Origin: Gammaproteobacteria bacterium
GTDB lineage: Bacteria; Pseudomonadota; Gammaproteobacteria; Burkholderiales; Gallionellaceae
Length of the DNA stretch: 64,000 nucleotides
NCBI GenBank assembly: GCA_018820925.1
Contig: JAHJNJ010000042.1
Span: 1-64,000 of the forward strand
Direction of reading: 5' to 3'
In this document: positions 1-6,729 of the stretch, in pieces
Layout: the number at the start of each line of letters is the position of its first letter
Position numbering within the stretch: the first letter of the stretch is position 1
The notes under the pieces: generated by a model
Seen by the model: the letters and a program-made list of their open reading frames with translations, nothing else
Database searches by the model: none
Told to the model about the DNA's origin: nothing
Position numbers and translations under genes: made by a program

Positions 1-17
1 GCTAACGTGATGGGACC

Positions 18-146
18 TCATTCAGCGAATTCCATCAGGGATAGAGGCGAAAGCCTCACGAGAAATCCGGATGTATGGCTGCAATCAACACCTACCTCAA
101 AATCACCGATTGAAAGCTTGGCAAAAGTGGGCGTCCATGTATGCAG
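18..146 (-). pseudogene. 5'-truncated cassette ORF remnant
   Basis: An open frame of 42 codons on the minus strand ends in TGA at 18-20. It has an in-frame stop (147-149) just before it and no ATG. The translation (for example KLSIGDFEVGVD) looks like the end of a real protein. It abuts an attC-like sequence whose outer core is missing, which suggests a deletion fused the inside of a cassette gene to the attC. I do not recognise the family. It may simply be chance coding. Confidence 0.3.
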
Positions 147-211
147 CTAAGGGGCGCGCCGAAGGCGCGTCCCAGCGACCAAAGGGAGCGAACTTGAGCG
201 TAGGGTTAGAC
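142..211 (-). repeat. attC-like site, outer core lost (copy 1)
   Basis: This copy shares the body of the two sites at 468 and 903: the GGGCGCGCC-GAA-GGCGCGTCCC hairpin, then GAGCGAACTTGAGCGTAGG. It ends in the core GTTAGAC at 205-211, which fits GTTRRRY. The opposite core (RYYYAAC) is replaced by unrelated sequence near 135-142. It lies directly behind the ClpX-zinc-finger cassette gene, as an attC should for a minus-strand cassette. Confidence 0.65.
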
Positions 212-221
212 ATAACCAACA

Positions 222-461
222 CTATGACTCCTCCATGATTTTCTGAACAGAAGAAACACACTCATCGCAAATATGAACCGAAGGACCAGCGACCATTTTT
301 CGAACCTCGTTGATACCCTTGCCACAGAAAGAGCAATACGGCGGTTTTGGCGCAACAAATTCAGGGAGTGGGGCTCCCGTCAGCGCACTGAGCGCCTGCA
401 TAGCGTCATGTAACTCGCGCTGAGCAAGCTTGTAGTCAATGTCATCGCCTTCTTTTGCCAT
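222..461 (-). CDS. cassette-encoded stand-alone ClpX C4 zinc-finger protein
   Basis: The protein has 79 aa. Residues 42-76 (CSFCGK, then [10 protein letters not shown]) closely match the N-terminal zinc-binding domain of ClpX, with all four zinc cysteines in two CxxC pairs. No AAA+ domain follows. About 40 N-terminal residues are unrelated to ClpX. In ClpX this domain dimerises and docks adaptors and substrates such as SspB, so a free copy could bind the same partners; that is inference. The ATG lies a few bases after the attC core GTTAGAC and there is no clear Shine-Dalgarno, as is common for cassette genes. It is framed by attC copies 1 and 2. Confidence 0.8.
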   Translation of the reverse strand: MAKEGDDIDYKLAQRELHDAMQALSALTGAPLPEFVAPKPPYCSFCGKGINEVRKMVAGPSVHICDECVSSVQKIMEES

Positions 462-467
462 GACTAT

Positions 468-545
468 GTCTAACGTGCAGATAAGGGGCGCGCCGAAGGC
501 GCGTCCCAGCGACCAAAGGGAGCGAACTTGAGCGTAGGGTTAGGT
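468..545 (-). repeat. attC site (copy 2)
   Basis: A 78-bp site bounded by the inverse cores GTCTAAC (468-474, RYYYAAC) and GTTAGGT (539-545, GTTRRRY). The centre is a GC-rich imperfect palindrome (GGGGCGCGCC/GGCGCGTCCC). The body is almost identical to the copies at 142 and 903, the homogeneity expected of a chromosomal integron lineage. It separates two minus-strand cassette genes. Confidence 0.8.
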
Positions 546-548
546 GAT

Positions 549-899
549 TCATAGAAGTATGATACCAAGCGCGATTAAACTTAAGAACACAAAAGGCATA
601 TACCAATTGTCTGCAGTAACACCACCCCTTTCAATTTCTATATTATTGATAATAAGTTTGTAGCGGACATAAATTGCTGAAGAAGGAAATAATGTTTGAA
701 CTTCACCTTCAATAATTCTTTCGGCTTCATGTATCTTAAAATTTACAACCTCTTTAAGACGCATATTTATTGACCCCATGTAAACATCTTTGCCGTCAAC
801 CTCTACGCTAAATCTAAAAACATTCCACAAATATTTCGGTAGCGAATGTGACCTTACTTCAATTCTGTGATTTTCCCATTGATGTTTGTTCATACACAT
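549..899 (-). CDS. cassette-encoded membrane-tail protein of unknown function
   Basis: The protein has 116 aa and belongs to no family I recognise. It is largely soluble, rich in hydrophobic and basic residues, and ends in one hydrophobic segment (about residues 99-116, WYMPFVFLSLIALGIILL) with no tail behind it. A single C-terminal anchor is therefore likely. The gene is visibly AT-richer than the chromosomal genes around it, a sign of foreign origin. ATG at 899 follows the attC core by few bases with AGGTGA as a possible ribosome site; ATG at 893 is an alternative. It is bounded by attC copies 2 and 3. Confidence 0.6.
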   Translation of the reverse strand: MCMNKHQWENHRIEVRSHSLPKYLWNVFRFSVEVDGKDVYMGSINMRLKEVVNFKIHEAERIIEGEVQTLFPSSAIYVRYKLIINNIEIERGGVTADNWYMPFVFLSLIALGIILL

Positions 900-902
900 T
901 TC

Positions 903-980
903 ACCTAACGTGCAGCTAAGGGGCGCGCCGAAGGCGCGTCCCAGCGACCGGAGGGAGCGAACTTGAGCGTAGGGTTAGAG
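903..980 (-). repeat. attC site (copy 3)
   Basis: A 78-bp site from ACCTAAC (903-909) to GTTAGAG (974-980; the last base departs from GTTRRRY). The palindromic GC-rich body is the same as in the copies at 142 and 468. The stop codon of the next cassette gene (975-977) lies inside the core, a common arrangement in integron cassettes. Confidence 0.75.
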
Positions 981-1406
981 GGAGCATATGAGTTGCCATA
1001 GCACGTAACTGCATGGTACGCCGAAAACCACTGCAACTAAAACTGCAAACAAGATGGAAAGATAGCCTGCAAAAATTGCTTGCCGCCCTGTACGGACTTT
1101 AGTTCTCCTAACTACGATAGTGCCGGATGGCGGATAACTACCGAGCTTGAGCGTAAGGTAACCTTGGCGGCCAAAGTGCACAACCCAGAACAGTGCAATG
1201 ATAAAGGCAATGACGTTGGTACAAAGAGCGAGAAAGAGCATGAGTCTTGTTGCTGCTACTTGTTCTTGCAAGGGCGCGCTTTGGCTTGGTGTTAGGTAAT
1301 TGATGATTGGGTTAAGTGATGCGGCCAATAAGGCCGCAAAAATGATTGCGAGCAACACGATGACTTGCGCTCTGCGATTTGGCTCAAGATACAGATCGTC
1401 CACCAC
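975..1406 (-). CDS. cassette-encoded three-helix membrane protein, unknown function
   Basis: The protein has 143 aa, starts with GTG, and has three hydrophobic segments at about residues 13-33, 55-77 and 112-137. A basic loop (VVRRTKVRTGRQ) precedes the last helix. I recognise no family. Small multi-helix membrane proteins of unknown role are frequent integron cassette cargo. The gene stops inside attC copy 3 and begins just after a GTTAGAG core-like sequence at 1419-1425. This is the cassette nearest the chromosomal genes, which would be the attI-proximal position if the array were complete. Confidence 0.6.
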   Translation of the reverse strand: MVDDLYLEPNRRAQVIVLLAIIFAALLAASLNPIINYLTPSQSAPLQEQVAATRLMLFLALCTNVIAFIIALFWVVHFGRQGYLTLKLGSYPPSGTIVVRRTKVRTGRQAIFAGYLSILFAVLVAVVFGVPCSYVLWQLICSL

Positions 1407-1639
1407 TTTCTCCGCGTCCTCTAACAGTTATTAGACGGACCCGCCGGTCCGTATTATTAAAAATAGTGAGGCGTGCTTTATTTTCATAACTAATTGGTTG
1501 ATATTGAACTGCCTATTTTTGTCTGTCCGCATATGCGTAATAGTACAGGCGGGTGCAGATGTCTCCAACTGGGCACATAGCGGAAGTACCGCACCTCTTT
1601 CCTGAATTTCCGCTAAGGCCGAATTGCGGGCATTCATTC
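1407..1639. other. array boundary without integrase
   Basis: This 233-bp stretch lies between the first cassette gene and the end of the chromosomal hypothetical gene. It holds a core-like CTCTAAC (1419-1425), then a short perfect stem CGGACC/GGTCCG around 1435-1450. Beyond that I see nothing coding that I trust. An intI gene would be expected diverging from attI here, but neither intI nor a recognisable fragment of it is present. Confidence 0.4.
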
Positions 1640-3262
1640 TCACTGCCACTCAAAACTCACCTGCTCGTAGTCGTCGCCCTCGGCGATGATCGCCACCAGC
1701 TTGATGGTGCGGCTCTTTTCGCCCAGCATCACCTCGAACAACGTACCAACCACGAAGCTGCCGCATTCCATCAGCATGGTGGCATGCACGTAGGAGTTGT
1801 GTTCGTCGGGAATCAGGATGACCGGCAAGTAGTCGAAAGCAAACGATCCCGAGCTGGTCTGCCAGTTGGAGACGCGCTCCGCGCCCTTGCCCAGCACGCG
1901 CAGCCATACCGATAGCGGCTGTTTGGTCAGCACCCGGATGCCGACGTGCACCTTGCCCTGCATGTCGGTTTTGAGGCGACGGATCATGCCGACCCACCAT
2001 TGGTTGGCGTTCTTGCCCTTGAGTCCGCACAGGGCACCGATCTTCACCCAGTCGCCGGTCGTGCGCGGGACGATGCCGCCGACGCCTTCCGTGCTGATGT
2101 CCAGCACCGGCCAGGTCTCGGAAGTGTATTTGATCTCCTCGCCCACCAGCCCGAAGCCGGAGCGTTCCTTGAGCTGGGCGGCGTCTTCTTCGGAGAGGTT
2201 GGTAGCCTCGCCGATATCGAAATGCTTGACGAGTTTGCTGATGGTCTTGAGGCTGCGCACCACTTCGATCTCGGTCTGGATCGCGTGGCGATCCTGATTG
2301 CGATGCACGTGCTCCTTGCTCCAGTAGACCAGCAAGTGCTTGAGCATGGTCAGCTTGCCTTCGGGCGTGAATTCGCTCTCGAAGCGGTATTCTTCCTCGA
2401 CCTGGCCGCGCTCGTTCTGGTGAATGATTTCTTCCAGCCGGGATACGGCCCTGGATGCGCCGAAGAAGCGCATGCTCTCGCCGACCTCCGGCTTGGCGGC
2501 TATCCATTTCGGCATGGCCGGATGCGCAAGATCGATCAGGTAAGGCGTTTCCGCGCTGTATTCGCGCGCAAGGTCGAAGAAGCTCGACAGGCGCGCCGCG
2601 ATGCGGCTGCTCATTTCAATCTGGCTGGAAGAGAGCGCGCCCGGTGCCGATTCGAACAGCACCAGCGCGCACAGCAGTTCGCGCTGCGGCGACGAATGGA
2701 TGACGTGCCCCGGATAGGCGATGACCATGGTCTCGGCCAGGCCGGCCTCCTCCGCAAGTTGATAGCCCCGGCACAGGTTTTCCCAGACCTCCTTCTGCAC
2801 GTCCATGTAGCGCATCAGCTCCAGCTTCAATTGTTCGATCACCGAACGCAGGAAGCGCACACAGACGATGGCGGTTTGTTCGTTCGCGGTCTCGTTCTTC
2901 TTTGCCGATTGCGTCAGCTCGCGCAAGCACACGGCAAACAACTCGATGCGGGCAATGGCGAATTCATGCATGGCCCGCCACAGCTTCATGCCTTCGAGAT
3001 CCTGCAAGTGGGAAGCTGCGGTGTAGCCGCGCTTCACCTCGGCATAGATCGGTGCGGCCGTGTCATCCAGCAGCATGGACACACCGAGGCGATTACCGGG
3101 CTTGAAGCCGGGCGTGCCGCCAAAAGAATTCATCCAATCGGAGATCTCCTTCAATGCCTCGAGCGGATCGTCCTCCGGCAGTTCGGCCAGCAGCTGTTTG
3201 GCCGCATCCACATTGGTCATCGGATGATCCGGCGCATTTCCCAACTTGTCGAGCCAAGACAT
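1640..3262 (-). CDS. hypothetical protein with PilZ-like motif
   Basis: The protein has 540 aa, is cytoplasmic, and has no signal peptide or membrane segment. The N-terminal two thirds look helical. Near residues 388-393 the sequence DISTEG fits the DxSxxG half of the PilZ c-di-GMP-binding signature, followed by a beta-rich C-terminal region. A convincing upstream RxxxR is not obvious, so c-di-GMP binding is only a suggestion. The ATG has a good Shine-Dalgarno (AAGGGAGA). It begins 14 bp after the addA stop, so it is probably the last gene of the addAB unit. Its function is unknown. Confidence 0.7.
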   Translation of the reverse strand: MSWLDKLGNAPDHPMTNVDAAKQLLAELPEDDPLEALKEISDWMNSFGGTPGFKPGNRLGVSMLLDDTAAPIYAEVKRGYTAASHLQDLEGMKLWRAMHEFAIARIELFAVCLRELTQSAKKNETANEQTAIVCVRFLRSVIEQLKLELMRYMDVQKEVWENLCRGYQLAEEAGLAETMVIAYPGHVIHSSPQRELLCALVLFESAPGALSSSQIEMSSRIAARLSSFFDLAREYSAETPYLIDLAHPAMPKWIAAKPEVGESMRFFGASRAVSRLEEIIHQNERGQVEEEYRFESEFTPEGKLTMLKHLLVYWSKEHVHRNQDRHAIQTEIEVVRSLKTISKLVKHFDIGEATNLSEEDAAQLKERSGFGLVGEEIKYTSETWPVLDISTEGVGGIVPRTTGDWVKIGALCGLKGKNANQWWVGMIRRLKTDMQGKVHVGIRVLTKQPLSVWLRVLGKGAERVSNWQTSSGSFAFDYLPVILIPDEHNSYVHATMLMECGSFVVGTLFEVMLGEKSRTIKLVAIIAEGDDYEQVSFEWQ

Positions 3263-3276
3263 CGTCGCGTCTCCCT

Positions 3277-6200
3277 TCAGTCAATTTCCGACAGCGTTCC
3301 GCCTGCGAACAATAGCGCACAATGGACTTCTTTTCCCGCATACACCGACTGCATCGCTGTGCGGTATTCCTGCATCTGCGCACGGTAACGTGCTGCATCC
3401 CCTGAATCGCCCAGCTTGTAATCCAGCACCCACACTTCGCCGTCGAATTCCACCAGGCGGTCGATGCGTTTCAGTTCGCCTTTGGCGTTGATGTAGGGCA
3501 TTTCGTTGCTGGCTGTTCGATACTGCTTTGCATCGAAGAAGCGGGCGAGATGGGGTGCGGCGAGCAGGTGTTGGGCTTGTTGCCAGAGGGTTACTATTTC
3601 ATCCGATGGAATGGCGAGGCGTTGTTGGAGTTCGGCTCTCTGCGCATCATCCCTCTCCCCTGGCCCCGTGAAAACACCCTCTCCCTCTGGGAGAGGGCAT
3701 GGGGTGAGGGGCGGGAGAGGGGAATCTGACGCCAAGTGTTGCAGCAAAGCATGCAGCCAGATGCCGCGCTGTTGCTGCGCTGTGTTGCGGGTGGTGCGTT
3801 TGCCGGTGGTGAGGATGGGGGGCAACACAACTGCCGTTCGCCCTGAGCCTGTCGAAGGGTGAATGGATGAACCCAGTGGACTTTGTGGAGGCTTCGACAA
3901 GCCTGTCCTGAGCTCAGTCGAAGGGCTCAGCCCGAACGGCCCCTTCTGATTTTCCTGCGCTGCCGCAATGCGGTCGTACCACGACGGCGCTTTCTTCTTT
4001 TCTTCCTTGTCTTCGCCCTTGCTGTTGCCGCTCACGATGAGCGCCTGTTGCGCGCGGGTCATGGCGACGTAGAGCAGGTTCATTTCTTCGCGGGCCTGCT
4101 GGGCGGCGTCCAGCTCGAACAGCGGCGCGCGTTTTTTGCCGCGCGAAGCCTGGTCGGCATACAAAGAGAAGTGTTGCGGTCGTGGTTCGTGCGTGGGCCA
4201 ATCCAGCAGCACGTCATTGTTATCCTTCTTGCTTTGCTCGGCATTTGCGTCCAGCAGCCAGACGATGGGCGCTTCCAGTCCTTTCGATTCGTGCACGGTG
4301 TAGATGCGCACTGCATCGCCTGCCGTGCCGAGCTTGCCTTCGTCCGGGGCGTCGTCGCTGCTGTCGCGCAATTCGCGCAGGTCCTGCAGGAATCGCGGCA
4401 GGCTGGGATAGCGTCCGGCGTCGATGTCGAGCGCCATCTTCATGAAGGCGTGCAGGTTGGCGGCGACCTTGGCGTGCATTTCGATGGGCAGCACGGCGGT
4501 GTAGCGCGCCAGCACGTCGCCTTCGAAATAGATGCGGTCGAGCAGGTCGTGCACCGGGAGTTTGTCGGCGAGGGCGAGCCAGCGTTGCAGGAGTTCGGTT
4601 GCACGTTTTAGCGCTGGTGATGGTTCAGACAGGTGTTGCAGGCGCTGCCACCAGCAAAGCTTTACCCCCTCTCCCCCGCCCTCTCCCCGCTGAGGCGAGG
4701 GAGCATCTTGGGCGATACACATCAGGTCCGCATCACTGCACGCAAAGATCGGCGTGCGCAGCACCTGCGCCAGCGCCAGATCAGCGAACGGGGTGATGAG
4801 GAACATGAGCAGCGCCTGCACGTCTTCCGCTTCCAGCGTGTCGAGCAGTCCGCCGCGACGGGAACTGATGAAGGGGATGTGTTTTGCGCGCAGGGCTTCT
4901 TCGTACACTTGCAGATGGGTGCGGCTGCGCACCAGCACCATGATATCGCCCCAGGTGGCGCGGCGTGTTTGGCCTGAGTCGTTGACAGACCAATCGCTGG
5001 AGATGGTTTTCAGCTGGTCGGCGAACTGGATCGCTTCCTTGTGGCGTCCACCTTCTTCGGCTTCGTCGCGCGCTGTCGTCAGGGGATCGCGCAGAACGAG
5101 TAGCACATCTTCTGCGGCCTCTTCCTTGCCTTGCTCGGCAACAGCCAAAGGCAGCACCACGACAGAGCCGGGCAAGCCGGTATGCTCGGCAGTGTGTGGC
5201 TCGAAATCCACGAAGCCTTCCGGATGCCCGGCGAACACGGCATTCACGGCGGCCAGCACCGCCGGTGCGTTGCGGCGGGTATGGTTGTTGTGCAGCTCAT
5301 GCGCCGCAAAATGTGCTTTGAGGTATTCGCGCGCCACGCCGAACAGTCGCGCATCGGCGCGGCGGAAACGGTAAATGGATTGCTTGGGGTCGCCGACGAC
5401 GAACACGGTGGGTTGCGAATCGACCGCCACCGAGGCATCAAACCACGCGCGCAGGATTTGCCATTGCAGCGGGTTGGTATCCTGGAACTCGTCCAGCAGC
5501 ACATGGCGGTAGCGGCTGTCGAGTTTGTACTGCATGGTCTCGGCGTGCTCGCCCTGCTGCAGCAGGCGGCACAGCTGCCATTCCAGATCGGAGAAGTCCA
5601 TCTGCTGCTTTTGTGCCTTGAGTGCCTGGTAGCGCTCGAGGAAGGCCGCGCCGCAATGCAGTACGGCTTGGTTCAGGCGGTAGGTTTGCTGATCGGCCAG
5701 AATGTCGCGCACGATTTGCAGATTGGCGTGCAACATGGCCAAGGCTGAAGCAAATAAATTCTCATCCTGATTCTTGGTGGACTTCAGTTTGCGCGGCTCG
5801 TCTTTTTGCGTGAACAGCAACGGCCAGACTGCATCGAATCTCGCTTCCGGTTCAATATCCGTCCAGGCGCGTTCCAGCTCGGAAGCTTTATCTTTTTGCG
5901 TCTGCGTACCGTTGCCCTTGAGCTGATGGACAAAGGCAAACAGCGCTTCTTCGCTGTTGCCACACATGCCCCAGTCTTCCACCGGGTCGAACTCCATTTC
6001 CACGTCAAGATCGGCGAGGAGTTTATCCAAAGCGAAGTTCACTGAATCGTAACCCTCCCCCCCGGCCCCGTTGATACCCCCTCTCCCACCGGGAGAGGGC
6101 ATGGGGTGAGGGGCGGGCGAGGGGAGATGAGATGTATACGCCCACCATTCCGCGCGCTTGGCGAGGAAGTTGAACAGCAGTTTGCGCGTATTGAACAGCC

Positions 6201-6729
6201 CGCACTCGCCGAACAGCCACTGCATGTACTGCGCTTCGGCACTCTCCGGTTGCTTGCGCATCTGCTCCAGCAATTCTTCCCAGGCTTCTTCCTGCTCAGC
6301 CCCGGCGCGTTCCAGCAAACTCATCCCCTGCATCACGTCCGCATTCAGCGGCGCGCGCTGCATGACTTGCATGAACCAGCCGTGGAAGGTGCTGATGGTG
6401 ATGCCGGGTTGCGCCAGCAACACGCTGCTGTAGAGGCTGCGGGCGCGCTGCAATTGCGCATCGCTCAGTTCATCCACGCCGCGCTCGGCGCAGAATTTGC
6501 GCACAGAAGCTTCATCACCCATCGCCAGATCTCGCAGCCACAACTGCAGGCGTGCCTGCATTTCCTGCGCGGCTTTGCGCGTGAAGGTGATGGCGAGGAT
6601 TTGCGACGGTGCCGCGCCATCCAGCAGCAGACGCACGATGCGCGACACCAGTAGCCAAGTCTTGCCGCTGCCGGCGCAGGCTTCGACGACGACGCTGTGT
6701 TTTGGATCCAGAGCAATGTGGTTACTCAT
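3277..6729 (-). CDS. addA: AddA-like UvrD/RecB helicase-nuclease
   Basis: An ATP-dependent 3'-5' helicase with a C-terminal nuclease for processing double-strand breaks with AddB. Walker A is ACAGSGKT at residues 17-24, then TFTRKAAQEMQ. Helicase motifs include LLDEFQDTNPLQW, GDPKQSIYRFRRAD and VHESKGLEAPIV. The nuclease motif near residue 1088 is RIDRLV followed by DYK (1103-1105). The start is ATG 6729, overlapping the addB stop as ATGA; an upstream in-frame ATG at 6777 lies inside addB and is less likely. Length is 1150 aa. Four low-complexity insertions (about residues 201-226, 676-690, 931-965, 1003-1027) are encoded by palindromic repeat elements read in frame. Confidence 0.9.
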   Translation of the reverse strand: MSNHIALDPKHSVVVEACAGSGKTWLLVSRIVRLLLDGAAPSQILAITFTRKAAQEMQARLQLWLRDLAMGDEASVRKFCAERGVDELSDAQLQRARSLYSSVLLAQPGITISTFHGWFMQVMQRAPLNADVMQGMSLLERAGAEQEEAWEELLEQMRKQPESAEAQYMQWLFGECGLFNTRKLLFNFLAKRAEWWAYTSHLPSPAPHPMPSPGGRGGINGAGGEGYDSVNFALDKLLADLDVEMEFDPVEDWGMCGNSEEALFAFVHQLKGNGTQTQKDKASELERAWTDIEPEARFDAVWPLLFTQKDEPRKLKSTKNQDENLFASALAMLHANLQIVRDILADQQTYRLNQAVLHCGAAFLERYQALKAQKQQMDFSDLEWQLCRLLQQGEHAETMQYKLDSRYRHVLLDEFQDTNPLQWQILRAWFDASVAVDSQPTVFVVGDPKQSIYRFRRADARLFGVAREYLKAHFAAHELHNNHTRRNAPAVLAAVNAVFAGHPEGFVDFEPHTAEHTGLPGSVVVLPLAVAEQGKEEAAEDVLLVLRDPLTTARDEAEEGGRHKEAIQFADQLKTISSDWSVNDSGQTRRATWGDIMVLVRSRTHLQVYEEALRAKHIPFISSRRGGLLDTLEAEDVQALLMFLITPFADLALAQVLRTPIFACSDADLMCIAQDAPSPQRGEGGGEGVKLCWWQRLQHLSEPSPALKRATELLQRWLALADKLPVHDLLDRIYFEGDVLARYTAVLPIEMHAKVAANLHAFMKMALDIDAGRYPSLPRFLQDLRELRDSSDDAPDEGKLGTAGDAVRIYTVHESKGLEAPIVWLLDANAEQSKKDNNDVLLDWPTHEPRPQHFSLYADQASRGKKRAPLFELDAAQQAREEMNLLYVAMTRAQQALIVSGNSKGEDKEEKKKAPSWYDRIAAAQENQKGPFGLSPSTELRTGLSKPPQSPLGSSIHPSTGSGRTAVVLPPILTTGKRTTRNTAQQQRGIWLHALLQHLASDSPLPPLTPCPLPEGEGVFTGPGERDDAQRAELQQRLAIPSDEIVTLWQQAQHLLAAPHLARFFDAKQYRTASNEMPYINAKGELKRIDRLVEFDGEVWVLDYKLGDSGDAARYRAQMQEYRTAMQSVYAGKEVHCALLFAGGTLSEID
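3650..3723 (+). repeat. GC-rich palindromic element inside addA (type A, copy 1)
   Basis: A roughly 72-bp element of CCCTCTCCC / GGGAGAGGGCATGGGG / GGCGGGAGAGG type. It is nearly the same sequence, in the same orientation, as 6052-6125 but is translated in a different frame (residues about 1003-1027 of AddA, PLTPCPLPEGEG). The gene stays open through it. Confidence 0.8.
3836..3939 (+). repeat. TTCGCCCTGAGC...TCGAAGG inverted element inside addA (type B)
   Basis: Two facing arms, GTTCGCCCTGAGCCTGTCGA (3836 on) and a CTTCGACAAGCCTGTCCTGA arm (3892 on), form an imperfect inverted repeat of about 100 bp. It is read in frame as AddA residues 931-965 (PSTGSGRT). The same family occurs in cysS at 43498-43572, where PSTDSGRT is produced, and inside the MITE near 41478-41502. 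Confidence 0.75.
4660..4704 (+). repeat. short type A palindromic element inside addA
   Basis: CCCCCTCTCCCCCGCCCTCTCCCCGCTGAGG-like DNA of about 45 bp, related to the elements at 3650 and 6052 but shorter. It adds PSPQRGEGGGEG to AddA at about residues 676-690 without breaking the frame. Confidence 0.6.
6052..6125 (+). repeat. GC-rich palindromic element inside addA (type A, copy 2)
   Basis: Second full copy of the element at 3650-3723, same orientation, with the stem CTCTCCCACCGGGAGAG. It is read as AddA residues about 201-226 (APHPMPSPGGRGG), a different frame from copy 1. Confidence 0.8.

Noticed and set aside
1431-1649. Possible integron integrase or small gene beside the array
   Set aside because: The 72-codon minus frame shows no tyrosine recombinase motifs and its start overlaps the neighbouring gene; no intI piece is visible.
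1946-3388. Long plus-strand open frame opposite the hypothetical gene and the end of addA
   Set aside because: It is antisense to a gene with a good start, Shine-Dalgarno and operon context, and its translation is low-complexity without any domain.
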